From Pseudomonas sp. PICF141 (GTDB lineage: Bacteria; Pseudomonadota; Gammaproteobacteria; Pseudomonadales; Pseudomonadaceae), in assembly GCF_002286815.1 (NCBI RefSeq), contig NZ_MUNM01000081.1, forward strand, positions 1-40,132: 40,132 nucleotides of DNA, in the 5' to 3' direction. The position numbers and the translations under genes are program-made. A model generated the notes under the pieces. It was given only the letters and a program-made list of their open reading frames with translations. It had not been told where the DNA came from and did not search any database. Below are positions 8,132 to 16,784 of this stretch, piece by piece; the first letter of the stretch is position 1; every line of letters starts with the position of its first letter.

Positions 8132-8165
8132 TTCCTTGCACAAGTGACAAGCACTTGTGCAAGGG
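8132..8165 (-). promoter_or_regulatory. Intra-operon hairpin between the small-peptide gene and the HDO-like gene
   Basis: The arms CTTGCACAAGTG (8135-8146) and CACTTGTGCAAG (8152-8163) form a perfect 12-bp stem with loop ACAAG, extended by one C-G and one wobble pair. It lies 9 bases after the stop codon of the small gene. There is no T-run on the minus-strand side. It may be a processing, stabilising or partial-termination element that keeps small-peptide output higher than that of the enzymes. Confidence 0.6.
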
Positions 8166-8173
8166 CGCTTGGG

Positions 8174-8380
8174 TTAGCGCACGATGACTGATGCAGCCTT
8201 GGTGATGACTCGAACTTCGGTTCCTTTCGGTAGTTCGAGGATATCCAGTAACTGATGGATTTTTTCCGGTTTGTCGTGCAGGGAAGTCAGATTGCCTTTC
8301 AGGACTACGGGATTATCCGATTGTTTCGAGAAGATCTGGAGTTCTGTCTCCGTACTTTCCGCATTGTATTTTCCAGACAT
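8174..8380 (-). CDS. Small conserved-looking protein, candidate precursor peptide (68 aa)
   Basis: A 68-residue peptide beginning MSGKYNAEST and ending VRVITKAASVIVR. AAGGAG lies 7 bases before the ATG, the clearest ribosome binding site in this operon. It contains no Cys, Trp, Phe-rich stretch or double-glycine motif. Residues 30-50 are helix-like (LHDKPEKIHQLLDILEL), and after PKG the tail is beta-prone and hydrophobic. Being small, first in the operon, strongly translated and separated from the enzymes by a hairpin is typical of RiPP precursors. The lack of Cys/Ser/Thr-rich core residues means the modified residue, if any, cannot be named. It could also be a partner subunit of the HDO-like protein. 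Confidence 0.7.
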   Translation of the reverse strand: MSGKYNAESTETELQIFSKQSDNPVVLKGNLTSLHDKPEKIHQLLDILELPKGTEVRVITKAASVIVR

Positions 8381-8655
8381 GGCTTTGCTCCTTCTAGCAG
8401 GTCATTGGAAATAATATGCGCACATGGATGGCTCTGCTCCTTGAGCGCCTTGGCATCAATCATGAACGCGTGCCTGAAAGGAACGTATTCATACGATGTA
8501 ATAAAAAACGATAGTTCCGTTTCATGGATCATGAACCCTTCTCGGACCAACGGCGGGGGTGTTTGGTTTTACGAGGGCTTTGGTCGGGCGCGACCCCGGC
8601 TCGGACGTAGCCTTCGGTAACGGCTATGAGGGGCGTGCGCTCTTCTTCCCAAACT
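8381..8655. other. Presumed promoter region of the four-gene operon
   Basis: This is the AT-rich leader upstream of the 68-residue peptide gene. A minus-strand open frame (8305-8532 from an internal ATG) overlaps the start of the peptide gene and has no good ribosome binding site, so I do not call it a gene. No clear sigma-70 promoter stands out. The part near 8580-8655 is GC-rich, which may mark the edge of the accessory DNA. Confidence 0.4.
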
Positions 8656-8684
8656 AAAAAGCCCTGAACAAGTCAGGGCTTTTT
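8656..8684. terminator. Bidirectional rho-independent terminator after nrdB
   Basis: A perfect 12-bp stem (AAAAAGCCCTGA / TCAGGGCTTTTT) with loop ACAAG, flanked by A and T runs on both sides. It lies about 55 bases past the stop codon of nrdB, which reads toward it on the minus strand. Confidence 0.85.
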
Positions 8685-8739
8685 GATTTTTCCAATCTGC
8701 CGATTCAGATCACAACCGGCCGTGGCTAGGTCCCAAAAA

Positions 8740-9990
8740 TCAATCCCAGCTCAACGCCCCACCCGTCTGATACTCAATAACTCTCGTCTCAAAGAAATTC
8801 TTCTCTTTCTTCAAGTCCATAATCTCGCTCATCCAAGGGAACGGGTTCGTAGTCCCTGGGTATTCCTCTTTCAACCCAATCTGCGACAACCGACGGTTAG
8901 CAATAAACTTGAGGTAATCCTCCATCATCGCCGCATTCATGCCCAACACGCCGCGAGGCATGGTGTCCCGTGCGTATTCAATCTCCAGCTGAGTCCCTTG
9001 CAGAATCATCTGGCTCGCTTCTTCCTTCATTTCAGCATCCCACAAATGCGGGTTTTCGATTTTGATCTGGTTGATCACGTCGATGCCGAAGTTCAGGTGC
9101 ATGGATTCGTCGCGCAGGATGTACTGGAACTGCTCGGCGACGCCGGTCATTTTGTTGCGGCGGCCCATGGAGAGGATTTGGGTGAAGCCGCAGTAGAAGA
9201 AGATGCCTTCCAGAACGCAGTAGTAGGCGATCAGGTTGCGCAGCAGCTCTTTGTCGGTTTCGACGGTGCCGGTTTCGAACTTCGGATCGGAGATCGAACG
9301 GGTGTATTTCAGGCCCCAAGTGGCTTTTTTCGCGACCGATGGGATCTCGTGGTACATGTTGAAGATTTCGCCTTCATCCATGGCCAACGATTCGATGCAG
9401 TACTGGTAGGCGTGGGTGTGGATCGCCTCTTCGAAGGCCTGGCGCAGGATGTACTGGCGGCATTCCGGGTTGGTGATCAGGCGGTACACGGCCAGGACCA
9501 AGTTGTTGGCAACCAGGGAGTCGGCGGTGGAGAAGAAGCCGAGGTTGCGCATCACGATGCGGCGCTCGTCGTCGGTCAGGCCTTCCGGGTTTTTCCAGAG
9601 GGCGATGTCGGCGGTCATGTTGACTTCTTGCGGCATCCAGTGGTTTGCGCAGCCGTCCAGGTACTTCTGCCATGCCCAGTCGTATTTGAATGGGACGAGC
9701 TGGTTGAGGTCGGCGCGGCAGTTGATCATGCGCTTTTCATCGACAGCTACACGGGCGGAGGCGCCTTCCAGTTCGGCGAGGCCTTCGGCGACGTCGAGGG
9801 AGTCCAGGGCAGCCTTGGCGCGGGCGATCGCGGCGGAGTCCGTCGCGGTCACGGCGCGGGCCTCTTGAGCGGCGGCACCACCGGCGCTGTCGAGGCGGTC
9901 CATGTTGGCTTCAGAAGCGTGGCCGGCATTGGCGCCTTTTACAGCGACTTCGCCGTCATCTTCTTTGTCGAATTCGTCCCAGCTCAGCAT
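8740..9990 (-). CDS. nrdB: Ribonucleoside-diphosphate reductase, class Ia beta subunit
   Basis: A 416-residue small (R2) subunit of aerobic ribonucleotide reductase, which houses the diiron-tyrosyl radical needed to make deoxyribonucleotides. The visible ligands follow the R2 pattern: D128 (TADIALW), E188-A-I-H191-T-H-A-Y195, in which Y195 is the likely radical tyrosine, and later RDESMHLNFG with the Glu-x2-His pair. The first ~85 residues are an Ala/Asp-rich extension before the R2 core, as is usual in Pseudomonas. The partner gene nrdA is not adjacent: 644 bases upstream are followed by unrelated small genes. The terminator lies just downstream. I saw no clear NrdR box upstream. Confidence 0.97.
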   Translation of the reverse strand: MLSWDEFDKEDDGEVAVKGANAGHASEANMDRLDSAGGAAAQEARAVTATDSAAIARAKAALDSLDVAEGLAELEGASARVAVDEKRMINCRADLNQLVPFKYDWAWQKYLDGCANHWMPQEVNMTADIALWKNPEGLTDDERRIVMRNLGFFSTADSLVANNLVLAVYRLITNPECRQYILRQAFEEAIHTHAYQYCIESLAMDEGEIFNMYHEIPSVAKKATWGLKYTRSISDPKFETGTVETDKELLRNLIAYYCVLEGIFFYCGFTQILSMGRRNKMTGVAEQFQYILRDESMHLNFGIDVINQIKIENPHLWDAEMKEEASQMILQGTQLEIEYARDTMPRGVLGMNAAMMEDYLKFIANRRLSQIGLKEEYPGTTNPFPWMSEIMDLKKEKNFFETRVIEYQTGGALSWD

Positions 9991-10580
9991 GACGTGTCGT
10001 CTCCTGCGTGAGGGCCAGATTGCCCGTGTGAAAACTGATAGGTTGGTTTTTCACACAGCCGTTTCTGGCCGCGTTGGATCTAAAGGAAATCGTTTTTTGC
10101 AGCAGTACAACGCAGGCAATAAACAGAATTTTGTACGGGTGTTCCGAAGCCGCTGAGGGGTGCAGAAAACGTGACCGCTCTGCGTGGGCTTCAGACTGGC
10201 TTTTCACCTCTGTAAGGGAATATTGCAGGCCCGTTTAAGTGCGCATTATAAGGAAATTTTCGCCCCCGTGGTGCGGCGAAATGGCACCCGGAGCGGTCGG
10301 TGAGGGGCGTTTTCAGGTTGGAGCGAGGGTTTACAGGGCTTTGGCGGAGGAAGTTTTTTTTTCGCCTGTTTTGGCTGGTTTTTGACGGTGAGGGCTGGGT
10401 GTTCGCGCGATTAGGGTCTGCTGTTATGTTGCAGGCCAGGTGGGGCGGGCCTTTCAGCGTTTTTGTGGGTGGGATTGTGTGCAGTTTTTGGCTGAAAATG
10501 TTCTTGGAATAGACTGCTCAAAAAACAACCAGAAACGGCGGTTTTTACTACATGTAGTGGTTTTGGTCGATTTCTGACCA
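9991..10580. other. Long intergenic region upstream of nrdB
   Basis: About 600 bases with no convincing gene. A plus-strand open frame (10300-10512) gives a Phe/Trp/Arg-rich peptide without a ribosome binding site and is judged non-coding. A perfect 12-base palindrome, ACTACATGTAGT, lies at about 10547-10558. The region must contain the nrdB promoter, probably in the AT-rich part near 10080-10260. Confidence 0.5.
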
Positions 10581-10588
10581 CTCCAGAC

Positions 10589-10612
10589 ACAACTAAGCCC
10601 GACCGAAGTCGG
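10589..10612 (-). terminator. Hairpin after the DGxDHTG repeat gene
   Basis: AGCCCGAC and GTCGGGCT flank a CGAA tetraloop, about 25-45 bases past the minus-strand stop codon at 10635. The T-rich tail is weak on that strand, so termination may be partial. Confidence 0.55.
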
Positions 10613-10634
10613 GCTATGAGGGCGTTTTCGATTT

Positions 10635-10907
10635 TCAGCTGAGACGACCAGCGCCGACGTGATCAGAACCGTCGGCGGCGACCTTGGCAGCGCCGGTGTG
10701 ATCAAAGCCGTCTGCAGCAACCCTGGCAGCGCCGGTGTGATCAGAACCATCGGAGGCGAAAGAAGCCGAACCCGTGTGGTCATAACCGTCAGAAACGACA
10801 GCCGCTTGAGTGAAAGCGGCCGAGCCGGTGTGGTCGTAGCCATCGGCGGCGAAAGTGTTGGCGGCCAGAACGGAAAGGGTCAGGGCGAAGATCAGTTTGG
10901 TTTTCAT
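10635..10907 (-). CDS. Small secreted protein of tandem DGxDHTG repeats
   Basis: A 90-residue protein. Residues 1-20 form a signal peptide (MKTKLIFALTLSVLAANTFA) with a cut expected after the last Ala. The mature part is almost entirely five repeats of DG-(Y/S/F)-D-H-(T/V)-G-(S/A)-A starting at residues 22, 40, 53, 66 and 79. Three successive units are exactly 13 residues, visible as 39-base repeats in the DNA. The ATG at 10907 is preceded by GGAGA. The Asp/His/Gly-rich pattern could bind metal ions, or act as a periplasmic or surface repeat. I do not know a proven function; similar small Pseudomonas proteins carry uninformative names. Repeat number may vary between strains. Confidence 0.8.
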   Translation of the reverse strand: MKTKLIFALTLSVLAANTFAADGYDHTGSAAFTQAAVVSDGYDHTGSASFASDGSDHTGAARVAADGFDHTGAAKVAADGSDHVGAGRLS

Positions 10908-11094
10908 GGTGGTATCTCCAGGTTCGTTGGCGTTGTGTGCCTTGGGCGTGGAATTCATCCTACGCCAACTAATTTGATTAAAAATCGCAAATAAACGCTT
11001 AAAGCAATCGTATTTATCGATTTAATGCTCGGCGCTTCATCTGCCTTCAAAGCGGGCGGATGGATCGAGCCTTGATAAATAAAGGGGGGGCGGA

Positions 11095-11358
11095 TCAGCC
11101 GTTAGTGCAGCCGTTGCCCATGACGCTGTAGCGCAGAATGTGCCGCTGGCCTTTGGAATCGTCGTATTCCATTTTGGCCGGAACCACTTCGCAGACATTC
11201 GGGATTTCGCTCATCGATATGACTTTGGCGATGTCCAGGTGGGTGGAGTAGGTGTATTCCTCAATGGCGGGTTTTTGCTGTGCGACATCAGTCGGGACCT
11301 CATCCGCCATGGCGGTTAAGCACAGACTGCCGAGGACCAGAACCCATAAAGCTTTCAT
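11095..11358 (-). CDS. Small periplasmic DUF2790-like protein
   Basis: An 87-residue protein with a signal peptide (MKALWVLVLGSLCLTAMA) and a mature domain containing YTYSTHLDIAKVIS, VCEVVPAKMEYDD and GQRHILRYSVMGNGC. This is the conserved pattern of DUF2790, a family common in Pseudomonas and of unknown function. C56 and C84 could form a disulfide in the periplasm. The ATG at 11358 is chosen because it begins the signal peptide; the longer frame lacks a leader. The neighbour at 10635-10907 is also a small exported protein on the same strand, but 187 bases separate them and joint transcription is uncertain. Confidence 0.88.
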   Translation of the reverse strand: MKALWVLVLGSLCLTAMADEVPTDVAQQKPAIEEYTYSTHLDIAKVISMSEIPNVCEVVPAKMEYDDSKGQRHILRYSVMGNGCTNG

Positions 11359-11612
11359 TTCAAATTTACCTTTCTGAAGTCGAATGGGGTCGCGCAATCT
11401 TTTTTGGATTGCGTGTGGCGCTTTAATAAAGAGTCTTGGATTAACTGCCTTCGTGGGGGCTGCAACTGGGTTAATCACGTTGCCGTGTTGGCGAGATCGA
11501 TTTTAAGCCTGGGGGTGGCGTGCATATAGCCGTGCTTTTGATAAACACTTTTGGCGGATTTGGTAACAATCCCCAAAAAGGCAAGGCATCCGTTTTACTG
11601 CGACGCATGATT

Positions 11613-11745
11613 TGTAGCAGCGGGCGAAGGCTGCGTTCGGCTGCGCAGCAGTCGTAAAACCAGCCAGTGCGGTATGTCAGCTAATTTGGCGTTTACCGAA
11701 TTGCGACTGCTGCGCAGCCGAACGCAGGCTTCGCCAGCTGCTACA
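11613..11745. repeat. Long inverted repeat (42-base arms) upstream of acs
   Basis: Positions 11613-11654 and 11704-11745 are reverse complements with 2 mismatches in 42. The unit contains CTGCGTTCGGCTGCGCAGCAG and is separated by 49 bases. This is a REP-doublet arrangement. A related piece, GCTTCGCAGCCGAACG, occurs near 3962. The rest of the 550-base gap up to acs shows no gene. Confidence 0.85.
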
Positions 11746-11909
11746 GGGCGCGTTACCGGCATTGTCTGGGATAGGCGTAGAAGTGGGGTTTCGGGGTATC
11801 CACGATAATTTGTAGGGGCTTGTTACTACCATCGTCGAATGGTTCTATAGGCCCGGCCCGGCTACAACTGAAGCCATACAAAAACAACTATTCCACCGAG
11901 GTAAGAAAG

Positions 11910-13865
<1,956 letters not shown>

Positions 13866-13889
13866 GCGCCGATTCCTGAGTCATCGAAG

Positions 13890-13922
13890 CCCCACCAGGT
13901 GTTGAGCCTGGTGGGGTTTTTT
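13890..13922 (+). terminator. Rho-independent terminator of acs
   Basis: A perfect 10-bp stem CCCCACCAGG / CCTGGTGGGG with a 7-base loop, followed directly by six T residues, 25 bases after the acs stop codon. Confidence 0.93.
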
Positions 13923-13930
13923 CGTATTGA

Positions 13931-14042
13931 TCGTTCCCATGCTCTGCGTGGGAATGCCGCCATGGTCGCTCCGCGTCCGCCGTTGACGCTGTGACGCAGA
14001 GCGTCACGGGATGCATTCCCACGCGGAGCGCGGGAATGATCA
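13931..14042. repeat. REP-type palindromes (CGTTCCCAnGC class)
   Basis: Two imperfect palindromes of the CGTTCCCATGCTCTGCGTGGGAA type, one at about 13932-13955 and an inverted copy at about 14015-14039, flank GACGCTGTGACGCAGAGCGTC. The same class recurs at 33290-33314. Confidence 0.75.
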
Positions 14043-14340
14043 GCGGGAGTGCCAATAATTATCGGTATCCGCCGTAGGCCCATTCCCACTGTTACCCATC
14101 CCGCTTCAAGTAACTTAATGTGTAACCGCTCGTCCAATAACGAGGCATTGGGAAACGCAACGCCCCGTTTCAGGGCCCTTCAATCCGGCCTGAAAAATAA
14201 GACGCCACGCTGCGCTTGCCGGATTAGAAGGGTTTGCCAATAATAGGCCCGCAATTTGCAATATAGATCGGTTCACTGTCTTTTGCTCTTGCATGAAATT
14301 GCAAGGCTGTCAATGCGCTCAAGCGGCTTTCTCGGTGCAT
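14043..14340. other. Intergenic region with no visible gene
   Basis: About 300 bases between the REP block and the ArgR-site region of the aot operon. No open frame has family similarity or a ribosome binding site. A longer 5' leader for aotJ is possible. Confidence 0.5.
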
Positions 14341-14351
14341 CTGTAATTTGT

Positions 14352-14372
14352 TGTCGCATTGAAGAAATATCG
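14352..14372 (+). promoter_or_regulatory. Candidate ArgR half-site upstream of aotJ
   Basis: TGTCGC at 14352-14357, eight bases, then AA at 14366-14367. This matches the TGTCGC-N8-AA half-site reported for P. aeruginosa ArgR, which controls its own operon from the aotJ promoter. Degenerate TGTC copies near 14308 and 14383 could be partner half-sites, but their spacing is not the usual ~21 bases. Confidence 0.55.
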
Positions 14373-14534
14373 GCTTCGGGCCTGTCGTTAGAATGCCGAT
14401 CACTCGCTCGTCGTTGCCTGTGTTGAAATCAGCGCATGGTTCCTAGGACGCAGCACCGCTTTGCGGTTTAACCCATTCGCATATTGGGCTGTTGCTCACT
14501 CTGCCGTTTTGCCCTTTACCGATGGAGTCCCAAG

Positions 14535-15308
14535 ATGAAGAAACTTGTGCTGCTTGGCGCCCTGGCGCTGTCCGTGCTGTCCCTGCCGACCTTCGCCGAT
14601 GACAAGCCCGTAAAAATCGGTATCGAAGCAGCTTACCCTCCGTTCGCCTCCAAAGCGCCGGATGGCAGCATCGTGGGTTTTGACTACGACATCGGCAATG
14701 CCCTGTGCGAGGAGATGAAGGTCAAGTGCGTGTGGGTCGAGCAAGAGTTCGACGGCCTGATCCCGGCACTCAAAGTGCGCAAGATCGATGCGATCCTGTC
14801 GTCCATGTCCATCACCGAAGACCGCAAGAAGTCCGTGGACTTCACCAACAAGTACTACAACACCCCGGCTCGCCTGGTCATGAAGGCGGGTACTCAGGTC
14901 AGCGAAAACCTGGCTGAGTTGAAGGGCAAGAACATTGGCGTGCAACGTGGTTCGATCCACGAGCGTTTCGCCCGCGAAGTCCTGGCCCCGCTGGGTGCCG
15001 AGATCAAGCCTTACGGTTCGCAGAACGAAATCTACCTCGACGTGGCTGCCGGTCGCCTCGACGGCACCGTGGCAGACGCTACCCTGCTGGATGACGGCTT
15101 CCTGAAAACCGACGCTGGCAAAGGTTTCGCCTTCGTTGGCCCGGCCTTCACCGACGTCAAATACTTCGGCGACGGCGTGGGTATCGCAGTTCGCAAGGGC
15201 GACGCGCTGAAAGACAAGATCAACACCGCGATCGCGGCCATTCGCGAGAACGGCAAGTACAAGCAAATCCAGGACAAATACTTCGCCTTCGATATCTACG
15301 GCAAGTAA
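14535..15308 (+). CDS. aotJ: Arginine/ornithine ABC transporter, periplasmic binding protein
   Basis: A 257-residue family-3 solute-binding protein. It has a signal peptide (MKKLVLLGALALSVLSLPTFA) and a mature chain starting DDKPVKIGIEAAYPPF. GFDYDIGNALCEEMKVKC contains the close Cys pair typical of lysine/arginine/ornithine binding proteins, and ILSSMSITEDRKKSVDFTNKYY is the conserved hinge region. In the periplasm it delivers arginine or ornithine to AotQM. The ATG at 14535 begins the signal peptide. It is the first gene of aotJQMOP-argR, and a hairpin after it probably raises its level relative to the membrane components. Confidence 0.93.
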   Translation: MKKLVLLGALALSVLSLPTFADDKPVKIGIEAAYPPFASKAPDGSIVGFDYDIGNALCEEMKVKCVWVEQEFDGLIPALKVRKIDAILSSMSITEDRKKSVDFTNKYYNTPARLVMKAGTQVSENLAELKGKNIGVQRGSIHERFAREVLAPLGAEIKPYGSQNEIYLDVAAGRLDGTVADATLLDDGFLKTDAGKGFAFVGPAFTDVKYFGDGVGIAVRKGDALKDKINTAIAAIRENGKYKQIQDKYFAFDIYGK

Positions 15309-15328
15309 TCGTCCCCGCAACACCTGCG

Positions 15329-15372
15329 AAATGGCGCAAGCAACAGGATCTCTGAGGTTTGCGCCATTTTTT
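15329..15372 (+). terminator. Intra-operon attenuating hairpin after aotJ
   Basis: AAATGGCGCAA (15329-15339) and TTGCGCCATTT (15359-15369) form an 11-bp stem with an ~19-base loop, followed by T residues. It lies between aotJ and aotQ. Such partial terminators commonly give excess binding protein over permease. Confidence 0.75.
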
Positions 15373-15398
15373 CATCCCAACTTTCGAGGACCTGAATC

Positions 15399-16088
15399 AT
15401 GTTGAAAGGCTACGGGGCTGTCATCCTCGATGGCGCATGGCTGACGCTTCAGCTCGCCTTGTCGTCCATGGTCCTGGCCATTGTTCTGGGGCTGATCGGC
15501 GTTGCGCTGCGTCTGTCCCCGATACGCTGGCTGGCCTGGCTGGGCGACCTGTACTCCACGGTGATCCGCGGTATTCCCGATCTGGTACTGATCCTGCTGA
15601 TTTTCTATGGCGGCCAGGACTTGCTCAACCGTGTCGCGCCGATGCTCGGTTATGACGATTACATCGACCTGAATCCGCTGGCCGCCGGTATCGGCACCCT
15701 GGGTTTCATCTTCGGTGCGTACCTGTCGGAAACTTTCCGGGGGGCCTTCATGGCAATCCCGAAGGGGCAGGCAGAAGCCGGCATGGCATATGGCATGAGC
15801 AGTTTTCAGGTGTTCTTCCGGGTGTTGGTGCCGCAGATGATTCGTCTGGCGATTCCGGGTTTCACCAACAACTGGCTGGTGTTGACCAAGGCGACCGCGC
15901 TGATTTCGGTGGTCGGTCTGCAAGACATGATGTTCAAGGCCAAGCAGGCGGCAGATGCTACCCGCGAGCCTTTCACCTTCTTCCTCGCAGTGGCGGCGAT
16001 GTACCTGGTGATTACCAGCGTCTCGTTGCTGGCATTGCGTCACCTTGAGAAGCGCTACTCGGTAGGCGTAAGGGCGGCTGATCTATGA
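15399..16088 (+). CDS. aotQ: Arginine/ornithine ABC transporter permease AotQ
   Basis: A 229-residue inner-membrane protein of the HisQ/GlnP permease family, with about five membrane helices. The start (MLKGYGAVILDGAWLTLQLAL) is typical of the polar amino acid permease domain. The cytoplasmic EAA loop is visible around residues 120-140 (PKGQAEAGMAYGMSSFQVFF), where the ATPase docks. GAGGA precedes the ATG. It forms the channel with AotM; the last codons overlap the aotM start (ATGA), pointing to coupled translation and a 1:1 heterodimer. Confidence 0.93.
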   Translation: MLKGYGAVILDGAWLTLQLALSSMVLAIVLGLIGVALRLSPIRWLAWLGDLYSTVIRGIPDLVLILLIFYGGQDLLNRVAPMLGYDDYIDLNPLAAGIGTLGFIFGAYLSETFRGAFMAIPKGQAEAGMAYGMSSFQVFFRVLVPQMIRLAIPGFTNNWLVLTKATALISVVGLQDMMFKAKQAADATREPFTFFLAVAAMYLVITSVSLLALRHLEKRYSVGVRAADL

Positions 16089-16783
16089 TCTTCGACTACA
16101 ACGTCATTTGGGAGGCCTTGCCGCTGTACCTCGGCGGCCTGGTGACCACCCTGAAATTGCTCGCACTGTCGCTGTTCTTCGGTCTGTTGGCGGCCCTGCC
16201 GCTGGGGCTGATGCGCGTCTCCAAGCAGCCGGTGGTAAACATGAGTGCCTGGCTGTTCACTTACGTGATCCGCGGCACGCCGATGCTGGTGCAGCTGTTT
16301 TTGATCTACTACGGCCTGGCGCAATTCGAAACGGTACGCGAAAGCTTCCTCTGGCCATGGCTGTCCAGTGCCACGTTCTGTGCGTGCCTGGCCTTCGCTA
16401 TCAATACCAGCGCCTACACCGCTGAAATCATCGCCGGCAGCCTGCGCGCCACGCCGAACGGCGAGATCGAAGCGGCCAAGGCCATGGGCATGTCGCGGGT
16501 CAAAATGTACAAGCGGATCCTGCTGCCATCGGCCCTGCGCCGGGCACTGCCGCAGTACAGCAACGAAGTGATCATGATGCTGCAGACCACCAGTCTGGCG
16601 TCCATCGTGACCCTGATCGACATCACCGGTGCCGCGCGCACGGTCAACGCTCAGTTCTACTTGCCGTTCGAAGCCTACATCACCGCCGGCGTGTTCTACC
16701 TGTGCCTGACCTTCATTCTGGTGCGCCTGTTCAAAATGGCCGAGCTGCGCTGGCTGGGCTATCTGGCCCCGCGGAAGCACTGA
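16085..16783 (+). CDS. aotM: Arginine/ornithine ABC transporter permease AotM
   Basis: A 232-residue HisM-like permease. The N-terminus has WEALPLYLGGLVTTLKLLALS, a family-typical first helix. The ATPase-docking EAA loop reads TPNGEIEAAKAMGMSRVKMY around residues 125-145. ATPase energy from AotP drives transport through the AotQ/AotM pair. Its start overlaps aotQ by four bases, and aotO begins one base after its stop, so the genes are tightly packed in one transcript. Confidence 0.93.
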   Translation: MIFDYNVIWEALPLYLGGLVTTLKLLALSLFFGLLAALPLGLMRVSKQPVVNMSAWLFTYVIRGTPMLVQLFLIYYGLAQFETVRESFLWPWLSSATFCACLAFAINTSAYTAEIIAGSLRATPNGEIEAAKAMGMSRVKMYKRILLPSALRRALPQYSNEVIMMLQTTSLASIVTLIDITGAARTVNAQFYLPFEAYITAGVFYLCLTFILVRLFKMAELRWLGYLAPRKH

Positions 16784-16784
16784 T

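Noticed and set aside
8305..8532. Minus-strand ORF overlapping the start of the 68-residue peptide gene
   Set aside because: Its composition looks protein-like at first, but it overlaps the better-supported gene by 76 bases, ends in an Arg/Ser/Asn-rich tail and has a poorly spaced Shine-Dalgarno.
9991..10300. NrdR boxes upstream of nrdB
   Set aside because: I looked for paired A/T-rich NrdR-type palindromes and found none convincing.
10300..10512. Plus-strand ORF upstream of nrdB
   Set aside because: Phe/Trp/Arg-rich translation, no ribosome binding site and no family similarity; it is probably intergenic.
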